Shown here: positions 21,570 through 33,100 of the stretch, one piece after another
Numbering within the stretch: the stretch's first letter is position 1
How the letters are laid out: each line of letters starts with the position of its first letter
Assembly (NCBI GenBank): GCA_037447655.1
Contig: JBBHKE010002208.1
Span: 1-64,000, forward strand
Origin: Zygnema cylindricum
Lineage: Eukaryota > Streptophyta > Zygnematophyceae > Zygnematales > Zygnemataceae
Direction: 5' to 3'
DNA: 64,000 nt
The notes under the pieces: generated by a model
Database searches by the model: none
What the model saw: only the letters and a program-made list of their open reading frames with translations
Told to the model about the DNA's origin: nothing
Position numbers and translations under genes: made by a program

Positions 21570-22372
21570 GATGCCCGAGTTTTACAAGCAGGCATATCGA
21601 GATTTTCCTACGGGCACTTCAAGCAGCGGGTTTGAAATGCCACCCTGGTAAAGGAATTTTCGGTGTTCAGAAAATTATTTAACTTGGACACAAAGAAACC
21701 CCTAGGACAGTGGGTCCCCATATGGTCAAGGTGGCCGCTCTCGACGCTCTTCCCCCACCTCAAGATATATCAGCTCTACGCACCTTTCTTGGCTTGGCTA
21801 ATTATTACCGGAGGTTCGTTCCCGAGTTCAGTAGTCACGCCCAACCCCTGAATCAAATGTTGCGGAAAGACTAAGTATGGCATTGGGCCATCGAGCAGCA
21901 GATCGCCTTCCAATTTTTAAAAGACGCACTCAAGCAGCACCCCGTGCTCCGAATGCCCGATCACCAAAGACCTTTCTTCCTTTACACTGATTCAAGCAGA
22001 TTTGGATTGGGGGCCGTTTTAGCTCAGGTGGATGATGCCGGAGCTAAGTATGTAGTGGCTTACGCTAGTTGAAGCAATAACCGAGCCGAAGGAAATTACA
22101 CCAACTACCATGGGGAACTCCTTGCTGCAGTTTGGGCGATTCAACATTTTTGGCCATATTTATATGGGATCCATTTCACTTTCCTCTAAAATGGATCATG
22201 GAAAATAGCAAATTAACAGGCAAACTTGCAAGATGGGTATTTATCTTGCAGGAATACGATTTCAGTATTATCCACCAGGCAGGAAAAATCCATGGAAATG
22301 CCGATGGACTCAGCCGAAACCGCGACCCCTCCACATTGGATTCTACCGAGCAAGACACGATGAGGATCTAGA
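21570..22372 (+). pseudogene. GypB RT C-terminal part and RNase H
   Basis: With frameshifts: LRTFLGLANYYRRFVPEF near 21775-21830 (end of gypsy RT), TDSSRFGLGAVLAQVDD near 21985-22035 (RNase H first Asp), GELLAAVWAIQHFWPYL near 22110-22160, and a decayed GNADGLSR near 22290-22315. The catalytic RT core with YxDD is absent. Confidence 0.8.
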
Positions 22373-22652
22373 GATCAGTTTGGGACTAATCTGGGCCTCC
22401 TCCGCTTTTATTTGGCTTCCGCCATCTGGGGGGGAACTGTCCACATTTTCAGACGACGTGGAGGGAAAGGCACCAATAGGAGCCGGGCGGAAGGATATCT
22501 GGAATGACTTTGATTCCCTACAATCCATACAGCAGGGATCTCCTGTTCCACACTTGTCTGGAGTTCAATTGTCTCGAGTTCAAACCCGTATGGCGGCGTA
22601 TGACTGGGACAGAGGTATTCTCTTTCGGAAATGGGCGGACAAGATGAGGTAA

Positions 22653-23794
22653 GTGGTTCCTCCTCCCTCTGATCGAGAAACTCTGATTACCCGTCTCCAT
22701 CAGCAATGTGGACATTTCGGGCAAAAACGGACCAGTACTCTGGTCATTGGATCCTATTGGTGGCATGGGTTGCGGGCGCATGTCAACCAAGTTGTACAGA
22801 CTTGTTCTCCCTGCGACCAGGTAAAAGCAACTTTCGACCAAAAGGGCGGAATAGAGCTGCATTCTTTGCCTATCCGGGGAATGTTTTATCAATGGTCTCT
22901 AGATCTTTTGGGGCTTCTCCCGACCAGCCGACGCGGCAATCGCTTTGTGCTCGTAATGATAAATACATTTCCAAATGGATAGAATTGGTGGTATACCCTG
23001 GAAGGAGTCGAAGTCCATTGCGGATGCCTTTTTGTACAGTGTTTTTTTAATTTGGAGCACCCACGGAGGTTTTCACCGACCAAGGCTCTGAATTTGCCGG
23101 AGAATTTTACATCCTCATGGAGAAATGCCTCATCAACCATCGGCTAACCAGTCGGGACCACCCACAAGCCGATGGATTGGCCGAAAGGTGCGTCCAAACA
23201 GTGAAGCGGTCACTACGGAAATATGCGGTCCAAGAAGATTTAGGGGAGTGGGACCGAAGGGTTATTTGGATTGCCATGGGATAGAGGTTCAGCCAACAAG
23301 ATTCCCTCCACTCTTAGAGCCGTTACTTAATCCTCTTTGGACGACATCCCATCCTCCCCGGAGCCGCCTCGGCCCAAGCCGTGGTTCTTCAGGAAATGGA
23401 TGACCAGGGGACTGTCGAAAAACTGATCTCTGAAAGAGCTAAAGTGTTCCACCGTGAGATACCTTTTGCTATGGGAAATTTACACTCGCCTCAACACCGG
23501 GATCAATTGTGGTATTCCCAACGACGGAGCGGGAATTATGTGCCCAGACAGCGACGGTTTATGCCCAGGGATTTTGTATACAGGATGCAACAAAAGAAGG
23601 ACACGTTAGATATTTTTGCCGGTCGAGTTATCTTAAAAGTGGTTGAAAATTCTAACAATGGGGTTCTTACTTTGGAGGGGAAAGATGGCCGGAGAATTAA
23701 AGAGAACCAAATTAATGTTGCTCCTTGCCATCTTCGAGGACTGGAGGACGAACCCACTTTCCATTTGACTTATTTCGCCGACCCTCCTTCAAGC
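22653..23794 (+). pseudogene. GypB integrase
   Basis: Frame 22653-22982 (109 residues) has the HHCC finger (LHQQCGHFGQKR, CSPCDQVK) and DLLGLLPTSRRGNRF with the first catalytic Asp. After frameshifts, VFTDQGSEFAGEF (near 23070-23105) and QADGLAERCVQT (near 23165-23200) give the second Asp and the Glu. Frame 23381-23890 encodes the C-terminal barrel region. Confidence 0.85.
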
Positions 23795-23941
23795 TTCACC
23801 TCGTGTGATCTCTCCTCCTCGCATGACCAAGTTTTGGTATGCAACAATTGTAGCCATTGCTGGCATCCTTCATGTCTTCCCTCCTCTTGAGGCCAAGCCC
23901 TCAGCCCTCAATCACCTGGTTCTGCGGGAGCTGTGAATTGA
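23795..23941 (+). pseudogene. PHD-finger-like tail on GypB integrase
   Basis: After the integrase C-terminal domain: SCDLSSSHDQVLVCNNC, then WHPSC, and after one frameshift WFCGSCEL. Spacing of C..C/C..C/H..C/C..C and the hydrophobic-W-FC end match the C4-H-C3 PHD finger. Such a domain reads histone H3 tails and would take the targeting role of a chromodomain. The frameshift lies between the fifth and last ligand pairs. Confidence 0.6.
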
Positions 23942-23976
23942 GCGGATAAAAATGTAATTCTTAGTCACGATTAACT

Positions 23977-25735
23977 AAGAGGGGGGGAAAATTGGGGCTT
24001 ATCGGCTGGATTACCTCCCCGACAACCTTTTTTTTATTCATATAGGAAAAGGGAGGAGAGGTAGGGTATCTTTTCTTCTTCCCAACTTTGCATTTCTAAG
24101 CTTGCCCCATTCTCTGCAATGCCTTGCATGCACGTCTCTGGCCGTTATGGGAGGGAAAAAATGGGCATTATCACTGTCATCGGAAGCACCCGCATATTGG
24201 GGTTATTGGCAGGACTCCTATGCCGAACACTTAAGCTATCAGCTTCATTTTTTATAATGCACCATGCACGCTCGACAGCTATCAAGCTCGTGTGTGTCTT
24301 CGAAACATTTTTATTTACCAAAGATCGCTGGGACCCTTTCTACCTGCACGGACCTCAGCCTACGGCGGAGGAGGTACACGCAACCGGACTAGATCAATGG
24401 ATTTCCTGAACTAAACGTAACGCATTTTATTTCGCACCTAACAGAGGCCGGAAAGCCAGGTTATTTTCCGCTTCAAAGATTTCAGTTCTGTTACATGCAG
24501 CCAATTGCCACTTGACCTTTTGGGGGTAACATTGTGTAACGCCACGTAACTCTTCGGATAGTTATTTAGATTTGGCTCTCTTATATCAGTAGGAAGTTAG
24601 TTCCGGTCCTACTGACTTTTTGTCCATTAAATAGATCACGTCAAAATCTGGCGTTTAGGCGTCATTTTCAGTACTTTGTCTTATTGAAGTGGAACAAACT
24701 TTGACTTTCAAACGGAAATCTAGCCGTGAACGGGAGAAAAACTTTTTGCTTTAAGCGTAGTACAGCTTAATTTGTCTTTTGTCAGTTCGTTAAGATTTGC
24801 TTCCTACTGATTGGTTCCTTGTATTCGTTTGACTTTTTGGATCGGAAGTGCACAAACTTGGTTGTATAAGGCGCTTGAAGCCGAAGGAGACAAGTTGTTT
24901 TTTAGTACTGTCACATGTGAAAAATCTCAGATAAATTCGAAACAAACTTTCTTTTTGAGAATCTTTGTTGTGTTTGATTGTTCGACTTTAGTGCCATCTT
25001 GGTTTAGATTTGTCTTGTTTGGAGATCGTAGTTCGGGTGGGTAGTTGGCACTATCAATCCTTTTAGGTGTTCTTGACTTTTTCCTCTTCAAACCAAGAAG
25101 AGTCCAGTGGGTTCCAATCTGCGGAAACCGAGTGGTGAAGGAGAATCGTACTGATCTTCGGTGCCCCGGAGAGATATTTCGTCTTCCCTTGGTGTCATCT
25201 TGGCTTTCTAGGGTATGTTGAGCTTGCTTTGCTATAATTTTTCATTCTATCTTTTATTCCATTTTCTGGGGCAAGGTGATATTGTTAAATATGAAACAGC
25301 CATTTCTTTTTATTTTCCTTATTTCTGCGTGGAAGTTTATTTCGTCCTTTTTGCTAGTCCTTTTTACTTCAGCGGCGGTCCCGTCGGATCAGACTGCTAA
25401 AATATTTTGTTCCATAACAATGGGTTTTGAGGACAGATTTCGCCGGCTACCATCGGATCAGTACAGTATTGAAACAGCCAATTCTTTTTTTTTTCCTTAT
25501 TTCTCTGTGGAAGATTATTTAATCCTCTTTGCTAGTTCTTTTTGCTTCGGCGGCGGTCCCGCCGGAACACACTGCTAGAATCTTTTGTACCAGAATTGTG
25601 GGTTTTGAGAAAACATTTGGCCGACTTCCAGCAGATCAGCACACTACTAAAACAGCCACGTGTCTCCTTTGGATTAGAGGGGATACGAGCTTTAGATTTT
25701 GAAACCCTCAATTCTTGAGAGGAGATAGAGTTCTC
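23977..25735 (+). repeat. GypB polypurine tract, LTR and leader
   Basis: AAGAGGGGGGGAAAA (23977-23991) is a polypurine tract. The following 1.4-1.6 kb matches, in two separate blocks, 52194-52421 (LTR 5' part) and 44389-45587 (rest). The LTR end is not certain; TGGGTTTTGAG after AACA near 25420 and 25595 could mark LTR end and PBS. Candidate TATA: CTCTTATATC near 24580. Confidence 0.65.
25293..25640 (+). repeat. Tandem duplication in the GypB LTR/leader
   Basis: About 170 bp twice: TGAAACAGCCA, a T-rich stretch, GCGGCGGTCCCG and TGGGTTTTGAG recur in the same order. The related sequence at 45380-45575 has a single copy, so the duplication is specific to this locus. Confidence 0.75.
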
Positions 25736-25739
25736 GTTC

Positions 25740-27966
25740 GTGATAGTTTTGACATTTATGTCGGTTAGCCATCACTCTATGGGAGGGGGAGAAGCTCAAG
25801 AAAAAAGGGCTACGAAAATCAGATCAGATGAGCACGATAGTCAAGATATGTTTGCACAGGAGGAAGAGTCACAGGTGCCCGAAGAAGTAGTTCCCTTTGC
25901 CTTAACTTTCAACATAGAGCACTTTCTTAAGGGAATGATGCATGAGGCTCTTATAGCTGAGACTCCTCCAAAACAGCTAGTGAGACAACCCTCACTTCCA
26001 CCTCCACCTGTCTTTTCTCCCGAGAACTTCCCTACATTGTCCGAGGTTGCCAAGGCTCGCGCTGCAGAGAATATTGAGAGACAGACGTTATCTCCTAAAT
26101 CACGTAGAAAAGGTATGGCCCATAAGGAAGCAGTCCCTGGTCACCCTCTAAAAGTAGGGCGCTATACAAGATATGAGGCTTCAATAGTTGAGATGTACAT
26201 GGATCCTGAGATTTTGGCAAATCTTAACCGGCCAGGTCACAAGGAAATCTTAGCCAATCACAATATCTATGAGTTGAAGGTTAAGGAGTTAGTGCAACAA
26301 GTTGCCAGAATAGACCGAGCCAAGATCGTACACCCTGTTCGAGGTGTAGTGGAAATACTAAGCAGTTCGTCCAAGAGCGGCTCTTCAACCTTAGTCCGGG
26401 AGCAACAAGGGATGCCATCAACTTCACATCGACAACCTACCCAATCTCAAGTCACTACAACCAGTAGATCGTCTAGGGGTAGGGCAACCTCTCGGGCCCG
26501 GGCCGGGGAAGGAACCAGTAAGCGGGGGTTACCAGAGATGAAAAGAGTGCACTGGTTCGATCATCGAGACAACAAGGGCAAGTTTGCTCCTCAACCTAAG
26601 GAGGAGCTTTTCTTCCCTTCAACCTTAGTCTCTTCGAGCTCCCTGTCTCCATCAGCGCCGGTTGTTTGACCTTCCGAAGGGTTATGGCGTTCGAGACCAA
26701 CAGACCCGGAGGCACCAGGTTTGGGGATTGCGGATCTCTCATGTGTGGTTAGCAGCAAACATAAGCTGGTTTATATCCTAAGGAGGCAGAGTAAGGCTAC
26801 GGCGGGGGCCGGACTCGTCACCATAGACAAAGAGGCTCTTGAAAAGGAACAGATGAAGGCACAAGAACAAGAATTGCTCCGATTAGGGAGGCTAGATGGA
26901 GATCTGGAGGGATCTTTGGTGGATAGGTAGCTCCTCCTCGTAAGATAGGTCCCTCTATTGGAGGACAACCTCAAGGGCAGGCGACTCCTCTTGTGACGCA
27001 AGCTCTAAGGATTTCACAGGGACCTAGACAGGACTCTCCTCTTCAGCGGGAAGGCGGGGAAACAATAAGGCCTAACAGAGAGGGGTTGGGTGCAGATTGC
27101 GAGGTAATTTGGCAGCCGCTTTTTCTGAGTGTCCTACCTTTGTCTCGGTGGCGAGATCTTCTACTGTGGAGGCTTTGGTGTAACTCCAACCCGATCGGAG
27201 ACTACACATTTCCCTCGGAATATCCACTCTTCCACCATCTCCACCTCACGCCTCCTCTCATTCGCCATCCCTATCTCACGCAGTCGCATCCGGGGGTCAC
27301 CGGACCCGCCTGTTTTACCCTACAAGTACGACGTCCCCGCCTACTCACCTCATCACAGATGTTCCCCATCTTCCAGCTAAGGAAATCCTCCTCTTCAGAC
27401 CTCCCGAAGGCTGACCAAGAGACAGACACCTTTTCCTCAAAGCTCTTGGCGTCTCCGTCTCCGCCACCATCCATTCCCTAAGGACCTCCTTTGAACAAAC
27501 CTCCTCCACACATCCCATCGGTGGAGACTGTTCTTAGGGAGGAGCGAGCCGCTCTTATATATAGAGGAGTTAACAATCAGACATCTTTTTCCAGAGCAAG
27601 ACTTTCTTTAGTGGGGAGGGAAACCACTGCTGTTGATACCGCCTTTGTTATTGCAGGAGGGACCGATTCGGATCTCGAAACTTCAGACCTCAGGGCAATC
27701 TCACCAACACAATTTGTCAGCCCCACCGGACACGCCTCACCACGGTTCACGAGTCCTATAGAGGAAGAAAAAAAGATGGGGGACATCCGGATCTTCACAA
27801 GGGACAACTCAAGAATTGCTTTTTCAAATTTAGAACTGCTGTGGAAATTTCTCATGCAATCTATATTAACAAGGGGCCAACCCAGGGGATTTTGAGACAA
27901 CTCTTTTTCTTATGATAGTCAACCATCTAGCGGGAGGAGCTTTAACCGACTATAAGGAGTGTCAAC
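25740..27966 (+). pseudogene. GypB putative Gag region
   Basis: The first frame (25740-26669, 309 residues) is open, proline- and serine-rich and has no family motif I recognise. Frames to 27481 are broken. At 27770-27966 a capsid-like stretch appears across frameshifts (IFTRDNSRIAFSN, QPRGF, HLAGGALTDYKE), which supports a Gag. The region is interrupted at 27966 by CopD1; the continuation is not found beyond CopD1. Position directly after the GypB leader is the main evidence that it is Gag. Confidence 0.5.
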
Positions 27967-28704
27967 TGTTGTTCTGACACAATTACTGGCACTGAAGATG
28001 AAGAAGATGCAGCAGTAGTCATCGTAGAACAAATCAAGAGAGGAAGCTTCCACAAATACCGATGGCTGAACAGAAACTTTGACAGACTATACCTTTCAGA
28101 AACAGGCTCCAAACGTCCTGAATATTTGCCACAATGTTTCTAACATACAATGGAACACACACACAAAATTTCAATCAATTCCGCTCACAAATCTGTGAGA
28201 TATGTAGAAATGAAATTACATAAAACTGAGTGTACAGTTTTCATATCATTTGTTCCTAAAAATCAAATTCGCTAAGTCCTACTTTTATACACCGAAACTA
28301 CACTAAGCTGTACGGAGGCATTCCAGCCGTACATCTAACATTCTATCACAAATATTTACACCGAAGTTAAGACAACGTAAAGTGATAATGATCTAGTCAC
28401 GCCTCGTCACTATTTGTTGGCGCCGGCTGTCAGCGGTCCGATTAGAGGATTTGGCACCGTAGAATTGACTTTACGAAGTCCAGTGGTCCTGCCGAATTTC
28501 CGTACGTCCACGGAGGACATACTCACGCATTCTCCCAAGTGACGACACGTGTCCCAAGTGTGAATGAACCGTGAACTCCCAACTTCACTGTCACACTAAT
28601 TTCGGTAAGTACTGAACCGAACTCAACCAAAAATAGCTTAAGTCCTGAACAACTCTCTCTCACAGCTGAGGCATAAAGAGGACTAAAGCTTTCTAAAAAC
28701 AACA
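27967..28704 (-). repeat. CopD1 3' LTR
   Basis: Minus strand TGTTGTTTTTAGAAAGC... to CAGAACAACA, 738 bp. A TATA box (TATAAAAG) lies near 28282-28289 on the minus strand. Preceded by polypurine tract AAAGCTTTAGGGGAG (28705-28719). Confidence 0.95.
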
Positions 28705-28727
28705 CTCCCCTAAAGCTTTAGACTCTG

Positions 28728-29397
28728 CTAGTCACTCAGTCCACATGCCTCTCTACAGAACTTGAATTTGGGAGCAGGTAAGGGTTTCGTCATCATATCA
28801 GCCACCATTTGCTCATCCGGTAAATAACTCAACTTCAAGACTTTTCCCATCACCTTTTCTCTTACAAAGTGTAGCTTGATATCAATGTGCTTACTCTTAA
28901 AGTGATGACTGGGATTAGATGCAATAGCGATTGCTGCCTGATTATCACACCACACTATCTGTGGTCCAGATTGCATAAAGAGAAGCTCTTGGAGAAGAGA
29001 CTTTACCCAAAGTAACTCCTTAACTGCCGAGCTGGCAGCCATGTACTCAGCCTCCATGGTAGACTGAGCCGTTACCTTCTGAAGTTTGCTACTCCAGCAG
29101 CAAGTTCCACTTCCGATCTTCAAAATGTATCCGGTGGTGGAGCGTCGGCTTAGCATATCTCCGTAGCTCGCATCGCTCCATGTATGAATTTTGACTTCCT
29201 CTCCACCGAGAGAGAGTCTAAGATTTTGAGTTCCTGCAAGATAACGAAGAACTCTCTTTGCTGCCTCATAGTCTGATTTTCTTGGATTCTGAAGACTTCG
29301 GCTTAAGGCTCCAACCGCTGCTGCGATGTCGGGACGAGTACAATTCATGAAATAAATGAGGCTTCCGACAATCTGCCTGTAAGGAATGGAGGACATA
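28728..29397 (-). pseudogene. CopD1 RNase H and RT end
   Basis: 222 open residues starting at the site of the solo LTR. It has IPYRQIVGSLIYFMN (end of copia RT), SDASYGD (D75), STMEAEYMA (E115), CDNQAAI (D151) and the MMTKPLPAPK tail. All catalytic residues are present. It is in phase with the upstream frame if the solo LTR and one target copy are ignored, so this is the separated C-terminal part of one polyprotein. Confidence 0.9.
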
Positions 29398-29402
29398 GAA
29401 TC

Positions 29403-30190
29403 TGTTGAATTTTGTGGGCCTCACTCATCTTGCAACAATCTAGCTTCACAAAGCAAAAACTCTCTCACAGGTCACTCAAGAATCTTCCGAAGCCACAAAG
29501 AATTCACTCACAAAGTAAAAGCACACTTGCTCAAATTTTCCTCTCCGAGAAGAATCACTTTATTATCTCCAAGTTCTCTTTACAAGGCTTCACTTATCTT
29601 TATATCTCAACTCACACAGAGTTACGATGCTTTCTCACTATAGGGACTCTTACTATCTCTTCAACTATGGTCACAACCAATTCTCCAATTGTATTGATTT
29701 GTCTACTTCTCCTACTTCATATATACTCTTTTCTACTCTACCCTTCTAGACATTCTAGACATTTCTAGCTCTAACTTATTGGCAAGTGTCCTTCTCGTGG
29801 CTCTCCACGTCACAAGAACCTACTAGACATGTCCCCGAAACTCGTGGCTCTCCACGTCACAAGAACCTACTAGACATGTCCCCGAAACTCCAAGGAAACA
29901 CTTAGGAACCACCTCGGAAAAGTCCATACCGTTTCCTGTGGAACCTTCTAGAAGCTTCTGCTTTGCACGCCTGTAACTTTTGATCTACGTATCCAAATCT
30001 TGCTCTCTATAGCTCGTTCGAAAGCTCTTTCTCTGTAGATAAGGATCGTCTGGTCGCGTGCTCGATTTAACCATTTAACAAGAAAGTTATTCCACTTTGC
30101 ACTTCTGCACTGTGCTTCTCCATTGCGCCACTGCGCTCTCTCCCTTTAATGCACTATCTTATGAACTAACTTAGGATTACTTTCTCAACA
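29403..30190. mobile_element. Solo LTR inserted in CopD1 pol
   Basis: 788 bp, begins TGTTGAATTTTG and ends TTTCTCAACA, flanked by 5-bp target duplications GAATC at 29398-29402 and 30191-30195. It contains no coding domain. Its family is not otherwise in the window. Orientation is unsure; a TATATA word near 29716-29721 and the start TGTTGAG suggest minus. It ends the CopD1 pol frame early. Confidence 0.9.
29794..29887. repeat. 47-bp tandem duplication inside the solo LTR
   Basis: Two adjacent identical 47-bp units (29794-29840 and 29841-29887), each starting CTCGTGGCTCTCCACG. Confidence 0.9.
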
Positions 30191-33100
30191 GAATCTGCCT
30201 CCCCTGAATCTAAGAAATCATCAACCAAAACACCACCATCCGTTTCCGTGCCTTCCAATTTCTGCCTGAATTCCATTGGAGTGGCACTCCCCTTTGCGTC
30301 CGACATGCCAAATTTTTCTAACATGTTCTTGATTGCTTCTTTTTGAGTAAAATAAATAATTTTGTGTTTCCTGTCTCTTTCTACTTGAATTCCTAGAATA
30401 TACTTAGCCTCACCCAAGTCTTTCATTTCAAACCGGGAATTCAAAGCTGATTTTATTTTATTAATCTCATTGATAGATTTGCTAATCAGTAGCAAATCAT
30501 CTACATAAACTGCCACATAAATCACTCCATCATCACCTTGCATTACATAGACTGAGTGATCTGAACTGATCCTGGTAAAGCCAAGATTGGTTAAAAACTC
30601 ATCTAATTTTAGGTTCCATTGTCTTGGAGCCTGTTTCAGACCATACAGGGACTTCAACAGTTTACAGACCAGATTTTCTTTCCCTTTTTCTGCATACATC
30701 TCTGGCTGCTTCATATAAATTACTTCCTCCAAATCACCATGCAAGAAAGCAGTTTTAACATCCATCTGATGCAATTCCATATCCTCTATTGCAGCAAGAG
30801 ATAGCAAAACTCTAACAGTAGGAAAGCGAACTACAGGAGAGAAGGTCTCTTCATAGTCAATTCCCTCCTTTTGGCTAAATCCCTTAGCAACCAGTCTAGC
30901 TTTATATCTCTCAATTGTATTATGAGGATTCAATTTTAATTTGAAGACCCACTTACAACCGATAGCTTTGCGGTTCGGTGGGAGCTCCACAAGTTCCCAA
31001 GTTTGGGCTTCCATAATTGACTTTATCTCCTCATTTGCAGCCGAGATCCAATGATCCTTTTCAGGAACAGAAAAAGCTTCATGAATAGTAAGCGGCTCCC
31101 CTGTGCTTGCAGAAAAAGCACTCTCAACTCGGTCGCCTCGAAGGCGGCTGCTTTGCCTTCTTCCCCCCGGAAAATCTGACACGGGAACTGTTGGTTCCCT
31201 ACCTTGCCGCACAGGGCGTGTATTGGGAGGAGCATCAACAGAAGGAGCAGCTCCAGAAGGAGTATAAGACGGCCCAGAGGCATTTGGGAGAGAGGTAGAA
31301 GAAGTAGAAGAGGATGGAGTAAAAGGTACCTGCTCAAGAATGATATATTCTTGTATTTTCTCATTCCATTCAGTTGCATCCATGCTAAAAACGTCAACAG
31401 ATTGACTTTCTTCTTTAATCTGAATATTCCTAGCTGTTTGAAGGCATCCTCTCTGAGGATTATAGACTCTATAACCTGCAGATTTATCATCATAGCCTAA
31501 AAAGACACCAGGTACAGATTTTGGACTAGTCTTCCAATTAGGAAGATTATCTAAGATAAAACATTTGCTACCAAAAACTCTAAAATGACTTACATTTGGC
31601 TTTCTGCCTGTCCACACTTCATAAGGTGTCTTACCCCTAACAGCTCGGGTTTCCACTCTATTTCTGATGTAGGAAGCACAATGAAAAGCTTCCCCCCAAA
31701 ACTTTGGATCCACACCTGTATCGGCCATCATAGATCGAGCTAATTCAGTCAAAGTCCGATTAAGTCTCTCGGCAACACCATTTTGTTCCGGTGTATACGG
31801 AGCAGTAAATTCACGAGAGATGCCATTCTCTTTCAAAAAATCAGCAAATGCATGAGATACATACTCTCCACCATTATCCGTTCGCAAAGCAAGAATAGAT
31901 TTGCCGTGAAGTTTCTCCGCCCAGATTTTGTAGTGTTTAAAGTGAGTGAAGACTTCTCCCTTCTCCTTCATGAAGTATAGGCGACTATATCGGGAGTAAT
32001 CGTCTGTAAAGGTGACAAAGAAGTGGCTGCCTCCAAGAGAGGGAACTTTGGAAGGGCCGAAAACATCAGAGTGAATAATACCAAGGAGATCTGTGGCTCG
32101 ATGATCAGAAACTTGTGGTAGAGGAAGCTTGTGAAGCTTTCCGAGAGCACAACCATCACAAACATGGGACTCTTTTTGACCAAGCTTGACTCCCTCTATC
32201 ATATTATGGTTTATCATCTTAGTAAGTCTCTCATGATGCACATGACCAAGCCTTTTATGCCACAAAACATTATCACATAGGACACTGGAGTACGCAAAAT
32301 CAATTTTATTAGCCAGGTCCATGCGGTACAAAAAGTTTGGGCCTCTAGTTCCTACTAGAGCTACTCTTCCATTCTTGCTCACTATTTTCTTGCCATTTTT
32401 CTGGAGAACCTCAAAGCCTTTGCTTTCAGCTACAGACGTAGAAAACAGATTTTTCTTGAACTTTGGAACATACAAGACATCATACAAAGTTCTGTTAACA
32501 ACCTTTCCATCTATCACACAATCCAGATCTATGTTTCCTTTGGCATTTGATTCAACAGCATAGCCACAAGCATAAAAGATCTGACGTAAAGGAATAGAAG
32601 ACATCTCCTTAAACCAAGACTTGTTCCAGCACATGTGTGAAGAGCTGCCGGAATCCATTATCCATCCGAGGTCCTTTTCTCCTTCCATCATGTCGAGTTT
32701 GGCGAGAGCAAAGAACTCTTTGTCATCAGTTTTTGGAAAACTGATCACATCAGGTGTATTTTCCTCGGTCTTTTTCTTCTCCAATTCTGTATCCTCCGCT
32801 GAAAATGCAACAGTTTTACTCGGAGGTTTTTGGGAAATGGGAGGTCCGCGGTGTCTCCATCCTTTCCGAAAGATACCTGTTTCAAGAGCTTTTATATACA
32901 AAGGACAAGCTCTGAAGGAGTGACCATCAGTATAGCAATAAACACATTTCTCAAACTGAGGATTAAACTGATTCCCTTGATATCTACTTTCCCTCTTAAA
33001 CTGAGCCGTAAATGCTACAGCTGGTTTTCCAAATCCTAAAACAGTCTGAGTAGCCTCTTCTGCCAAGATAAACTCTATAGCTGTTTGCAAATTCCAAAGA

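Larger units (their letters stand above)
20885..27966 (+). mobile_element. GypB: Ty3/gypsy element remains
   Basis: An inverted gag piece (21000-21545, minus) is followed by RT end, RNase H, integrase with a PHD-like tail, polypurine tract, LTR and leader, and then a gag-like frame (25740-27966) that is cut by CopD1. Pol-LTR-gag on one strand looks like two tandem copies sharing one LTR. Related LTR parts lie at 44389-45587, 52194-52421 and 53719-53946. Confidence 0.8.

Noticed and set aside
24119-24409. 96-residue ORF after GypB pol
   Set aside because: Lies in the LTR, has no motif, and the related sequences at 44389 and 52194 do not keep the frame.
25740-26669. 309-residue frame as a possible envelope or host gene
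   Set aside because: No signal peptide, membrane span or host domain seen. Its place after a GypB leader and before capsid-like sequence favours Gag.
30619-30804. Plus-strand ORFs inside CopD1 (for example 30619-30804 and 32621-32923)
   Set aside because: Shadows of the long minus-strand Gag-Pol frame.
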